A DNA stretch of 64,000 nucleotides from Apostichopus japonicus (lineage: Eukaryota > Echinodermata > Holothuroidea > Aspidochirotida > Stichopodidae). Below, in pieces: positions 15,001-25,539 of the stretch. The stretch covers positions 2,674,001 to 2,738,000 of the forward strand of contig NC_092581.1 in assembly GCF_037975245.1 (NCBI RefSeq), read 5' to 3'. Position 1 is the stretch's first letter; each line of letters opens with the position of its first letter. Under the pieces are notes generated by a model that was given only the letters and a program-made list of their open reading frames with translations, had not been told where the DNA came from and did not search any database. A program made the position numbers and the translations under genes.

Positions 15001-17622
15001 CGTATCTCTCGGCCAATGTGTCGGTTAACGACAGAAGAGTTCTACTACCGCATTTTGGGACCCGGTTATACAGAAGGATGTGATTCTGTTCAGAGAAAAT
15101 AAAAATGGAAATAAAGCTTCAAAATATATAAGCAGGCAGAATATTAAGACACTATAAAAAACGGAACGAACGAAGAGACACAAACAATACAAATAACGTC
15201 AACAACATAACGTATCAATGAATAACAATATAGTTAATATAAAATCGTTTCTACCCCTCTCCCAGTCCATTTGTACCCCTCCTCCAGTCCCTTCCTACCT
15301 CATCGATCCCTTTGGAGATCTTTCTGGTATTTTGTTTAAGTCTACAGTTATACATTTTTCGGGAAATACTTCTTTTGATACATTCCTCTACATAATGCTC
15401 CGCAATCTCGCCACATCTCTACCCTCGCAAATATTTAATCATTTGATAGGTTGCAACATTGTAGAAGTATCCATGAAAGCCACCAAAGACGATATCATGA
15501 TGAAGTTTTAATAATTTGTTCCTGCATATTTTAAGTAATTAAGTACCTCAGTATAGGTACTAATATATTTATTTACGATTTACGACGTTTAAGTCGCTCG
15601 TGCGTTCGTCACGTGTCGAATGACGTAATCAAACTTCTATGATTTATCATTTCTTCTCTAAAAAGAACATTTTTTGTTTGTGTTTGGTATTTGACATGTT
15701 CTTTACATGCAAAGATATGAGTACTTCATATCAGACTACAACAGCTTGAGTAGGTCCACGAGTACAAGTAGTTCCTTTGGTATATGAGAACGAGTAAAAT
15801 GCCCTAAGCACTAGTACAAATGCAAAGTTTGGCATTAGTTAATATACTATACTATTGAATATGATTCGAGCCCGAGAACAAAGCCACAAGGCTGAGTACA
15901 TGTAGGCTGAGTACTAAGACACAATGCCTCGTACATGAGTACTAAGACACGGGGGCGAGGACATGTAGGCTGAGTACTAAGACACAAGGCCGAGTACATG
16001 TAGGCTGAGTACTAAGACACAAGGCCGAGCACATGTAGGCTGAGTACTAAGACACAAGGCCGAGTACATGTAGGCTGAGTACTAAGACGCAAGGCCGAGC
16101 ACATGTAGGCTGAGTACTAAGACACAAGGCCGAGTACATGTAGGCTGAGTATTAATACACAAGGCCGAGTATACGTGTAGGCTGAGTATTAATACACAAG
16201 GCCGAGTATACGTGTAGGCTGAGTACTAAGACAAAAGGCCGAGTACATGTAGGCTAAGTACTAAGACACAAGGCCGAGCACATGTAGGCTGATTACTAAG
16301 ACGCAAGGCCGAGCACATGTAGGCTGAGTACTAAGACACAAGGCCGAGTACACTGTAGGCTGAGTACTAAGACACAAGGCCGAGTACGCGTAGGCTGAGT
16401 AGGCCTACTATACGACAACAAGGTCGAGTACATGTTGGCTGAGTACTTAGACATAAGGCCGAGTTCATGTAGGCTAATTACGCTAGAGTACAAGTCAGAG
16501 TACACATATTCTATAGACTCATATGTCATTAATGAACTGTACTTTGTAAATCTCATTTGTTTCTAAGCAATGCCCCAATTGGTTTCATATCGGTCTGCAA
16601 GTATCTATCAAAATGCGTTCAGGAAGTTGGCCAAAATTGCATACAGTTATCGGGCGACTTTCATTTTTGTTTGTGGTCGTTGTTGAAGTCATTACATATA
16701 TTTATTTGCACGTGGTATGTGTAAAATGAAGTTTCAGAATATCGAACGCAGCAATACCCTAATAATCAATACGCTCATAATTCGAAGAGGTCCTAGACTT
16801 GATCTAAGTCGTTGAGGAATAATGACTTACCCGTCCTGTGATACATTTTCCATATAGATATGATGTATCTGGTGTGTTGTTAGGATGGTGATCAACACCT
16901 GAATAAAAGAAGAAATGCTAGGATGAATGCAGATGAAAATTTCGGAAGAAAGGTGCGCAAGAAAAGTGCGCACAGACAGGGGCCTGCGGAGTTTTCTGTG
17001 TATTTTGGGCCGCAAGCATATTTGCTTCAAAGCCATATTCCTATTACATGTGTAAATTGTTATAGATTTAGGGTAGGGGTACTTGAAGAGGAGGGGCGTG
17101 TAGGGGGGAATTTGTGAAGGTCCAGTGGTATAGTATCTGGAGGATATTACACAACATATTAACAAAGTGAACGTCTCACAAGAAAACGAAACTAGTTCAA
17201 CTTCCGGTCATGCGTAGCGTATCATCTTTCTTCGTTAACCAATGAGGCTTACCCTTCTTTCCTTTCGTATTTGGGTTCCAAGTACTAATATTCCCTACTA
17301 CTTCATGCATATTCATCTCCTCGTTCCCATCGTCGATATTTGTTAACTCGTCATCAGCTGAATCCAACACAGAACCGTAATTATCGTCCTCGTCTCCTTG
17401 TGACGTCACGATATCGTCATTTTTCACTTGACTTAGTAAACCACGAGGGTCCATGTTCTGTATTATTGCTACTTTGACATTAACGGTGTTACTGTAGTTC
17501 ATGGTCACATGGATGCCTAATAAGAGTGTTACTGTCATGGCGACGAAGACGATGAAACCGGTTGAGAGACTAATCATCTGCTTCGGTTTGAACCCGATTA
17601 GGTAAAGTATAGTGATTATCAT
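12075..17622 (-). CDS. UST: Glycosaminoglycan (uronyl / heparan sulfate) 2-O-sulfotransferase
   Basis: Golgi type II membrane enzyme that would transfer sulfate from PAPS to C2 of uronic acid in heparan, dermatan or chondroitin sulfate. Exons in order are 17622-17253, 16898-16831, 15085-14957, 14832-14705, 14030-13886, 13358-13258, 12655-12495 and 12229-12075 (TAG). Every junction has GT/AG and all phases agree, giving about 418 aa against 406 in human UST. The N-terminus is a short cytosolic tail and signal anchor ([17 protein letters not shown]). The 5'-PAPS loop is [11 protein letters not shown] and the catalytic-region HGH is in [13 protein letters not shown]. The 3'-phosphate site is [18 protein letters not shown]. 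Cys pairs follow in [11 protein letters not shown] and [16 protein letters not shown] favours UST over HS2ST, but both are close. The start is the first in-frame ATG; the longer frame begins with GTG. Confidence 0.92.
15890..16480 (+). repeat. About 35-bp minisatellite in a sulfotransferase intron
   Basis: Roughly 16 head-to-tail units of the pattern GTAGGCTGAGTACTAAGACA then CAAGGCCGAGTACAT, with single-base variants (GTAC/GCAC, ACTAAG/ATTAAT). The repeat lies in the intron between exons 16831 and 15085. There are no spacers of unrelated sequence, so this is not a CRISPR array. Confidence 0.9.
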
Positions 17623-19207
17623 CTTGCAGCTAGGACGTCCCCTATTCACCGCCTTCAAAGTAACCACTCAGGTGCGTATACCATACAACTGAAGTACTAG
17701 CACACGAATTTGCATAAGCAGTTAGATTGTATTGAATAATAAACGCACCGATCCTTAGCCTACCATTTACGAGACACGTTGACATTGGCCTACATATCGC
17801 AAATACCTTAAAATGTATTCCTTCAAAACTTCGAAGAAAATATTCAATCTATCAAATATAATATCCCCTCCTTGAGACTACGTAGTGAAACTTCTTGAAA
17901 TATAATGGAAAAATCAATCGCAATGGACAACAACAGAAAATCAAATATATGGTCTCTATACACGTAAGCCTATATACATTTCCAAAATATTATTTGCTTT
18001 AAAAAGTATAGGCTTCATATAGCCTATCGATAAGAAGTCAGCGCATTTTGATGACTTTGAAACCACGAAGGAAGTTTAAGCTTGAAAAACTTCTCTGAAA
18101 AGACGAAATGACCTATTTCGGTGACAGTCCTTGACGAATATATCAGCCTATATACGTGGTTTTATCCTTGAGTTGAACAACGTAAGAATTACAACGTAGA
18201 GCATTCCGAGGGAAAGAAGAGAGTTGTGTTTCCACCGAATTATTTCTACACTCAGACTAGTTCGTAGGGTATTTCACTCCAGGCGATATAGAGATTATAA
18301 ACGACAAATCTATACAGGCCTGTTATTAAAACATATCACATACAAAAAGCACGACAGGGCAAATTTTATTCTTAAAGTGCGATAGTGCGTGACCATTTGA
18401 GGTTTAGTGTGCTTCGTTCAGACTATCGTTCTAGGCTTGTCCAAGTCGTTTCGCAACCCGAGGACTTAAATAAGTTAATATATTAGTTAATGATCGATTT
18501 GAACGTCCTTTTTACAGTTTAAAAATGAGGAGAGGGGAATGGAAGGAGACTGGAGGGGATCGGATGGAGGTGGCCGAGAGGGAAGGGGATCGAGAGGGGA
18601 GGGGAAGGAGAGGGTAGGGGAAGGGAGTGGAGTGGCGACAGATGCTGGCTATCCCACTGAAGCAAAAATGATGAAGAGTAGCATACCCAAGAACCAGAAT
18701 CAGTATTGCCACACCATGTACCCTCCCTGCCTTTAACACCTTCTTCACCCCACCCCTTACTTTCTCCCCAAAGACAGAGAAAATGGCGAAGACTAAACCA
18801 TTGACCCTACAAGCAAAAAATAACAATAGACATAGCTTCGGTCTTAAAATAATGAAAGGTAACAGTACATGAAACGACTGATCCATTCTATATCTGCAGG
18901 TTAGGCTTCTGTAAAGATAAACGCATATCGGTAATCCTACCGTTAAACGACATCGATTAATCGTCCGAGACTAATATCGAAATCAGTGAGGAGGCCCCAC
19001 CTTATCAATTTCTATGGGAGACACATTGCACGAGGGTTGTAAATAAAGTATACAAAGGATGGCAGGTTCACAGACGACACATAAATTTAACACGAGTAAA
19101 AGGTAATTATAGTAGCGAATATGGAAGAACTGAGTTTCTCAAAGGTGCTTTACAAGAGAATATTTATATAGTTGCGAAGGCTTAACACCAATAACCCCAA
19201 TACGTTT

Positions 19208-19525
19208 AGCTTCTCGGCCTTTTGGCTAAGATCATGTGTAGTATCTGTTCCCTTTCGAGTGGAATGGTGATGCACACCCGACGATGATCACACAGTCACA
19301 GTCCTGATGCAAGGGGACTGGGGTTGAGAGCGGATCAGTCGTTCGACAGTTCGGTTTTCGTGCCCAGGTCCTTTCCTGGGTGACTTAATTTTAAAAAGTA
19401 CCAATAAGTTTCTCGATACAAGGGGACTGAGATTGAAAGCGGATCAGTCATTCGGTAGTTTGGTTGTCGTGCCCAGGTTCTTTCCTGGTTGACTTTTCTT
19501 AAAAAGTACCAATAAGTTTCTTGGA
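19208..19525 (+). mobile_element. U2-snRNA-headed SINE-like repeat, copy 1 with duplicated tail
   Basis: It begins GCTTCTCGGCCTTTTGGCTA and continues AGATCATGTGTAGTATCTGT. All but one of about 42 bases equal the 5' end of U2 snRNA, including the branch-point-binding GTAGTA. After CTGTTC the similarity stops abruptly and no Sm site or U2 stem-loops follow. The downstream body reads GGGGTTGAGAGCGGATCAGT then TCGTGCCCAGGT near 19320-19385. A diverged second copy of this body follows at 19418-19525. It is not a functional U2 gene. The fusion of an snRNA 5' end to an unrelated, dispersed body is what an snRNA-derived SINE would look like. Confidence 0.75.
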
Positions 19526-20446
19526 GGTTGGAATAACAACCACAATTCCTTTCGCTAAGATTTTTATCTTATTTGTGGTATTTCAGTCAATGATGTGGAG
19601 AAACTTAGAATGATTTATCTCTATCCATTTCCTACAGAGCTCAAGAATAGAATAGGGACTTAACAGTTATAGTTTGCGCCGATTATTACAAGTCGCCGTG
19701 TATTGAGAAATATATATATATAGAGAAAGTTTCCCTTTTTCGTTTTCACAACTAAGAAAGGTGATCAAGCCAGTGATAAAAAAAAAAATGGAAATTGGTA
19801 TGAGAAAAAATCTAGTGAGATTAAAGATGGCAGCATTTCTTTTGAAATAAATATATATTCCAGAGGAAATTGAAGAAACCATGTAGGGAACTATGTAGTT
19901 TGCTCTCTACACGTTTTCCTTTTTTTGTGGACAACTATGTTCATTCATCTCGATCTCTTCCTCCTCGCCACCCCCCCGGGGGGCCCCCAAACACCGACCC
20001 ATCAATTCCTCTTCCTCTCATGAAATAGGCAAGGGAGGGAGGGGATGGATTGGGCAAAAGAGACTCAATTCATGACTGTGAACTTCAGTCTCTATTTTAT
20101 CGATAAAGAACATAAAGAGACAAAAACAGAATAAAAAAAGTTTTTTCAAACCTCAGTCCCACCAGGTTTGAAGAAAATCGGCACAGCCGTTCAGCAGGAA
20201 TTTCTGACACAAAATTTGCGCTAAAAATGTACTTTTGACCTTTAACCACGTGACCTTTGACCTCGGTTTCCATGGCAACCACATAGTTTGGTAGTACGTG
20301 ACATTTACATTACATTACGATGGGATCAAAAGAGATAATAATACATGTATTGCAATAAGGTAATACAGATGGCAGTCATGAGAGAGATACATGAACAAAC
20401 AGAACTGCAGAAAATAATACAAGATAACAGATAGCAGTAATGAAAA

Positions 20447-20611
20447 GAACTGGGCACGAAAACCAAACTACCGAACGACTGATCCGCTCTCAACCCTGCA
20501 GTCCCCTTGCATCGGGACTGTGACTGTGTGATCATCGTCGGGTGTGTATCACCATTCCCCTCGAAAGGGAACAGATACTACACATGATCTTAGCCAAAAT
20601 GCCGAGAACTT
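20447..20611 (-). mobile_element. U2-snRNA-headed SINE-like repeat, copy 2
   Basis: Minus-strand copy of the repeat at 19208. The U2-like head (TTCTCGGCATTTTGGCTAAG) lies near 20608 and the same body runs down to TTTTCGTGCCCAG near 20450. The body match to copy 1 is close throughout, so the U2 head and the body move together as one unit. It forms an inverted pair with copy 1, about 0.9 kb apart. Confidence 0.78.
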
Positions 20612-21365
20612 TACTGAAATGATATACTCAGCAGCCATACTATGCAGCCAAAGTCGTTAAATAGCTCCTCGTTAGTAGACAGTTCTCTATGTATGTTATC
20701 GGTACAGTGTTACACGTTTCACTTCCTTACAGGCTCGACCCAAGTCTGTTCAATACAGTTTCTGTTTGTATTCAAGATTATGAAATGCGTGTTTTGTTGA
20801 CATTATCAGTTTATTGACTTTGGTTTAGCGTTAGGCGAGGAGTATATATTTGAGACACTTAGACGACGTACTGTCCCAAAAGCTTTGCTATAGATAGCCT
20901 ACAATGAAAATGGCCTGAAAGTTAAACAATCTCACAACTCGTTTTGTAAGTACTCGGTCGACACCGTATTTGATTAGTCCGACAGGTTAGTTCCCCCCCC
21001 CTCCCTGTTTTTACTATATCCGGTACCGTACCAGCCACTCCCTCTATAAGCCCAGGCAGGGCCGTCTTAAGAGATCACCGGGCCCTGGGCCCGGCAATGG
21101 AGCGGGGCCCCTCAATTAAGTGAGTTCGAAAAAAGTTGCGTGAAAAATTGACATTCTTGACAATCGCTCAAGCATAGACATGCCTGCATATTTTGTCGCG
21201 AATAAAGCATAAAACTTTAGCTGAATAACATACGTGATCTATCTAAAAGCTGAAATACATTATTGAAGAGTAATCTTCCAGTTGCCCTCCATCCCTTCCC
21301 TAACAATACTGGACTCACCATTTGTAACACCCTTGTGACCGGTCTTTCAACTGAAAGGGGGGTGT

Positions 21366-21650
21366 CAGGCGCGTAGCCAGGAATTTGCCACGGGAGGGCG
21401 AAACTGTAGATTCGGCCTTGCAACTATCTAAGCGTAGCGCCACCATGAGTTGGCGCGAAGCGTACAAGAAAATTTTGGCTGAAAATGCCTCCCAGATCGC
21501 TGGAAATGGCACTTCCCAGGCTTTGTAAGTTGCATCTTAGTATTTTCTCTTTTGAAAATACTAGCGATATCATAAAAACATTATTTTTTTTTTAAATATG
21601 CTCAAGGGGGGCGGCTGCCCCTTCGCCCCCCCCCCTTGGCTACGCGCCTG
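21366..21650. mobile_element. Nested hAT-like MITE, 285 bp
   Basis: Terminal repeats CAGGCGCGTAGCCAGG and the complement of CAGGCGCGTAGCCAAGG. The flanks share GGGGTGT on both sides (the boundary G is ambiguous), consistent with a 7-8-bp duplication. The interior (CGCTGGAAATGGCACTTCCC) recurs inverted near 50150-50185 in another element. Confidence 0.8.
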
Positions 21651-21964
21651 GGGTGTAGGCGGTTTTACACTATCTAACGCAACGTAGTCGCCAAGAACAT
21701 GAAGTATTTTAAGGGAGGGCCCGAGGAACATAAACTTATAGCATGCTCCTCATGGTGAAACATAATTGCACCTATTACGTGAATTGAGTGTACTGTTAAT
21801 AGTAGGAGAGACTAGCGTAGGTTCTTATGACCAACTAGACCGGTTTCTGCTCTCAAACTTTATAGGAGGAGCTTCATCAGTAGTAGCCTTTAAATATTTT
21901 ATATTCGGCCTGGGCGTCTCGTTCTCAAAATGCATCTATTTTCTGTGCAAGAGGTTTTATGGAC

Positions 21965-22177
21965 TCAAAGTGCAGCTATAAGAGCATCTAACAGAGCTTC
22001 GGGTGAACTTTGAGAGTCAGCTGATTCTTCGTTAATACGAAACCTTGAGTTAACAAGTAAATCTTTGAGATTTTGGGCTCTTTTGTAGGCTAGAATCGGT
22101 TCTTTTGGAAACAGTTTGGATAATTCCGCGTGTTGCGAGATTAAGTGCCAATGTTTCAAAAGTGTTTTTTTCTTCAA
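21965..22177 (-). pseudogene. Penelope-like retroelement fragment (region after the RT domain)
   Basis: A 70-residue open stretch contains HWHLISQHAELSKLFPKEPI then LAYKRAQNLKDLLVNSRF. The pattern of a basic-aromatic start, LFP-PP, (A/S)YKR, NL(K/R)DLLV-S is what I recall between the reverse transcriptase and GIY-YIG parts of Penelope-like elements. It is from memory and not checked by search. No RT or endonuclease remains. It lies inside the 21057-22903 hAT element as a truncated passenger. Confidence 0.5.
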
Positions 22178-22192
22178 ATGCGTGGTTTTGAT

Positions 22193-22557
22193 CAGTGGCG
22201 TAGGAAGGTACTTTTGAGTGGGGGGGCTGAAGACTGATGGTCGGCCTGGGGGAGGGGTCTAAGGGGAGGGGTGTACCCCTCCCCTTTGAAATTTTTTGCA
22301 TTTCCAGGTGGCCTCAGATGCAATTTGGTGCAATATAGCACACTTCAACACCCACTCCATTTTGTAAACTTAATTTTGTATTTTTCACCTGGCCTTAGAT
22401 GCAATTTGGTGCTCCAAATGAGATTTTTTTCTCATTTGGAAATGAAAAAGGGGTTTTCGGACTTGCGAAGCGGGGGGGCGGAATGATACTTCCGCCCCTC
22501 CACATTTTTCACTGGGGGGGCTGGCGCCCCCCAGCCCCCCCGGTTCCTACGCCCTTG
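22193..22557. mobile_element. hAT-like MITE, 365 bp, TSD GTTTTGAT (copy 1 of a pair)
   Basis: Ends CAGTGGCGTAGGAA and the complement of CAAGGGCGTAGGAA. Perfect 8-bp duplications GTTTTGAT lie at 22185-22192 and 22558-22565. The interior carries GATGCAATTTGGTGC twice. It is very similar along its whole length to the element at 51886-52243. Confidence 0.92.
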
Positions 22558-22979
22558 GTTTTGATGTAGGGTGTATAAGTGAGCCTGAACACAAGTGGTG
22601 GTTCCTTTTTTTAGGTTTGGTAGTGAGGTATTGCCCACGGTTTTCAAACTGTATGCCTTTCGTGACTGAAGCATTGTATATTCCAGGGTTGCCAACTCAG
22701 ATTCGAATATTTAATGTCAAACTCTCAAGTGTTTCACCAACTCTCGTCACAAGTTGTCAAGTATCGAATTCAATCAGGCATAATGGCCTATTCAATAAGT
22801 TTTCCTCCCAGATTAAGACATGGGGTTACTACGATTGCGGGGCCCCTGACATCGCGGGGCCCTGGGCCAGGGCCCAGTGGGCCCATGCGTTAAGACGGCC
22901 CTGAGCCCAGGTCAAATTAATCATTTCATGCGCTTTCAATTTATAACCAAATCTGAAGCAATTAGTGGTAAAACTGTAC

Positions 22980-23544
22980 CTGAGCAGGGTGGTATCGTAA
23001 ACACCGGTTCCAGATGGCCTTCGGGTTCTACTTTCATATGCTCGCTTTCCTTTGTCTCCTTGTAGTCTATTAACGAATCATTCAGATGACTCTTCGAATT
23101 CTTGATTTCTCCTACCAATGACGATTCTTCATCTTCTATTGTCTTTTCCTGCATCCCATCATTACTATCACTTCGCGTTGTACTCAGCTGGGATGTATTG
23201 AAGTCATCATCTGTCAAATCTATTCTGGTATTTGAAATTCCATCTCTGTCATTATTCCCCTTTTCTTCATTCCCATCCTCTCTCATTCGTGAAAAATTCA
23301 CCCTCTTTGATGCCTTATCCAACTGGAATGTCATGAAGTCATGGGAAGGCTCTTCCCTGGGACCTACATCAAATATTTTGGATTTGACATTCGTCGTGTT
23401 GTAAACCAACCCTGTAGCTATAACACAGAGAGTCGGTACAATCAACAGAACTAATGTTCGAAAAAGGAATCGAAAGTGAAGTCCCCAATGATAACGTAAA
23501 TTAGAGGTTAACCGGTAAACGATGTTAAAACCGGAAATCGTCAT
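22980..23544 (-). CDS. UST: Second, alternative first exon of the 2-O-sulfotransferase gene
   Basis: An open frame ends at a GTACAG donor (TCA G|GTACAG) in phase 1. That is the same phase as the downstream first exon (17622-17253) and what the common second exon (16898-16831) requires. From the ATG at 23544 it encodes about 188 residues with a membrane anchor (TLVLLIVPTLCVIATGLVYN) and then an acidic, Ser/Thr-rich stem. The phrase YNTTNVKSKIFDVGPRE resembles [19 protein letters not shown] just after the anchor in the other first exon, so the two look like duplicated exons. Spliced to the common exons it gives about 483 aa with a longer stem. Alternatively it is the orphan first exon of a lost paralogue. 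The open frame continues a little upstream of the ATG. Confidence 0.7.
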
Positions 23545-24756
23545 TGTGACTAGAAATGTATAGATAAACACTATAGGTTCATCAATATGAAAAATAGACA
23601 ATTTCTTCACGTTATATACTAATGTAGTCTTTTTCCAAACATATAACCTTCTGCGTGGTAAACTTTAGATAAAATCTTTAAAAAAAAACGAAGTTCCACG
23701 ATTTCCCACAAATTTTATATACATATGCGGCCGGAGTTGTTTCAGTTGCAATTTGGTGTCTGGCAAGAAAAGAAGAATAAAATGAGAGAAAAGTAATGAA
23801 AAAAGAAAAGAAGCAAGAAGAAAAACGAAAAGAAAGCAAATTCTTTCGCTTTCTAAAAAGGTTAAAGCCATCAGCACGTAGAATTAGCATCAGAAACTGG
23901 TACAGTTTTTTATCAAAAGTGTTTGTGGATGAATTTAACGGGGAAAAATCTCACAACAAGAAGGCGTCCAATTTAAAAAGGCGTAAATCATTTATAGCCT
24001 ACAGTAGCCTATAGATCAGCGTAAGAACTGGCCTAGTTTTCAGCTCATCCTCCGAGCCTTACTCGGCGACACATTTCAGTGAAAACCCTGAGCGCGAAAC
24101 CAGGGTTTGGGGGTACAACCCCAAACAACAACTGAAAAGTAATTTATTATAGCACAATCTTGCGTGTAGACCTATCAATGGCCTAAATATGTCTCAAAAT
24201 GCACTTTCACGTACTTTTGTTTCTTGATGGGGGAACCGCGAGCGACCAGGCCTCGGCAGTGGAGTCGGCTTCAACGAACCCTACCCTATCCCCTCCTTTC
24301 TTAAAGGCTTTACCCCTGGATCCGTCCATCTAGAAACTGCACTAACAATTAAAACACTGCCTTCACCATGTAAATTAAACCCAGCTGGTATAGGCCTATA
24401 ACCTAACTGTGTCTAACTAAACTTGCACTCACCCAGCCGTGTATCTGTTCTTTCGTTAATCACACACGGCGGTATTGTCTTATGATTCTGGCGACGAGCT
24501 CTGGTGTATGTAATGATCTTCCTCGCAAAAATGTTGTATTTCAGTCAGATAATACATTCGATTGGCAATATCCAATTCCGTTTGTAATTAGACTAAACGT
24601 GTTAACACACCAATATGATATTAGGAAAAGGCACAGGCAAAATCCGGAACGGCGATGAGAACTTCCTCTCAGAACTGTAAAGTACTGTTGAATGGGAGAT
24701 ATGAGGCAGACGAACCTCCTATTATTGTATACACATTGCGTACAGATACGTTAGTA

Positions 24757-24784
24757 CAGGGAGTTGTTATGGAATGGAGTTCTG
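24757..24784. mobile_element. Family-A micro-palindrome, half-decayed copy
   Basis: The left arm CAGGGAGTTGTT and centre ATGG are intact, but the right half (AATGGAGTTCTG) no longer pairs well. The flanks do not match. It lies 177 bp from the perfect copy at 24962 in the same orientation. Confidence 0.45.
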
Positions 24785-24961
24785 TCTTCAGATATTTTAT
24801 CACCATGTCCTTAAAACCACCTCAGGATATACCACGCAGCCTATGTAAATCCTATGACTAAACACGAAGGTCAGGCATCCCCAGAGAGCGATCAGATTTC
24901 CTTTGACGTCTACGCCACCTTCGTTCGAAGTACAAAGGTATACCAGTATATACATTCCAAC

Positions 24962-24989
24962 CAGGGAGTTGTTCCATAACAACTCCCTG
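24962..24989. mobile_element. Family-A micro-palindrome, perfect copy, TSD TTCCAAC
   Basis: Perfect 12-bp inverted arms, CAGGGAGTTGTT and its complement, around a 4-nt CCAT centre make 28 bp in all. The element is flanked exactly by 7-bp direct repeats TTCCAAC at 24955-24961 and 24990-24996. Precise edges plus duplicated target show it is an insertion. Confidence 0.85.
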
Positions 24990-25539
24990 TTCCAACATGC
25001 GTATAGAATAACGTTTTACTTCAGTTATTGGGGACCAGTGATAAATTGCTCTCACCGAGGGCAATAAATAAAATACAAGAAAGTACAAATTAGAGTTTTG
25101 AATTTATTGTGGGTTAAACAACTTCACAAAGCACAAGTGCATCGCGACAAAGCAAAATACAAGGAAAACGTTAATTTTCCCTCTGACTTATAGAAACTAT
25201 ACCATGACAGCTTTGTTACTAAACCTAACAAATTACTAACATCATATTCATTAATACTGAAATTGATTTAAGAAACAAGAGCCCAAGGGCACTGTGGTTC
25301 CTTGCTTGGGGTACATGACAATACACATAATATTATCAAGCAAGATTGGGCTCAAATAGTCCAAGTAATTGTGGTCCTACATGTACCCATAAAGTAACCA
25401 ACACTATAGCCAACACTTTTGTGATCACAAAATGTGATCAGATTTTTTATCAAAAGGCACTTTTGAGATCTAAATATGGCGTCGAAAATGTAAGAACTAT
25501 AAGGTCCGTACAAGCGGGTCAACAGATATGATAACATTG

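Larger units (their letters stand above)
21057..22903. mobile_element. hAT-like element, 1.85 kb, TSD AGCCCAGG, hosting nested insertions
   Basis: Termini CAGGGCCGTCTTAA and TTAAGACGGCCCTG are perfect 14-bp inverted repeats. Identical 8-bp duplications AGCCCAGG lie at 21049-21056 and 22904-22911. No intact transposase was found. Two further hAT-like elements (21366-21650 and 22193-22557) and a Penelope-like fragment (21965-22177) lie inside. The right end is only about 70 bp from the donor of the alternative first exon at 22980. Confidence 0.88.
17623..22979. other. Interval between the two alternative first exons
   Basis: Contains no recognised exon. It holds the promoter region of the downstream first exon, a purine-rich G tract at 18525-18640, the two U2-headed repeats and the hAT nest at 21057-22903. 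Sequence at 20105-20285 (GTTTGAAGAAAATCGG, TGACCTTTGACCTCGG) resembles the GGTCA satellite at 25.5-27.9 kb. Confidence 0.5.

Noticed and set aside
15890-16480. CRISPR-like array
   Set aside because: Units follow each other directly with no unique spacers; it is a minisatellite in an animal intron.
16951-16971. A further micro-palindrome insertion (GTGCGCA arms)
   Set aside because: Arms of only 7 bp and unmatched flanks.
19208-19398. Functional U2 snRNA gene
   Set aside because: Only the first 42 or so nt match; the Sm site and 3' stem-loops are missing and the body is shared with repeats that lack the head.
24757-24989. A 233-bp MITE using the two CAGGGAGTTGTT copies as its ends
   Set aside because: The outer flanks share no duplication, whereas the right copy alone has a perfect 7-bp duplication at its own edges; two separate insertions fit better.
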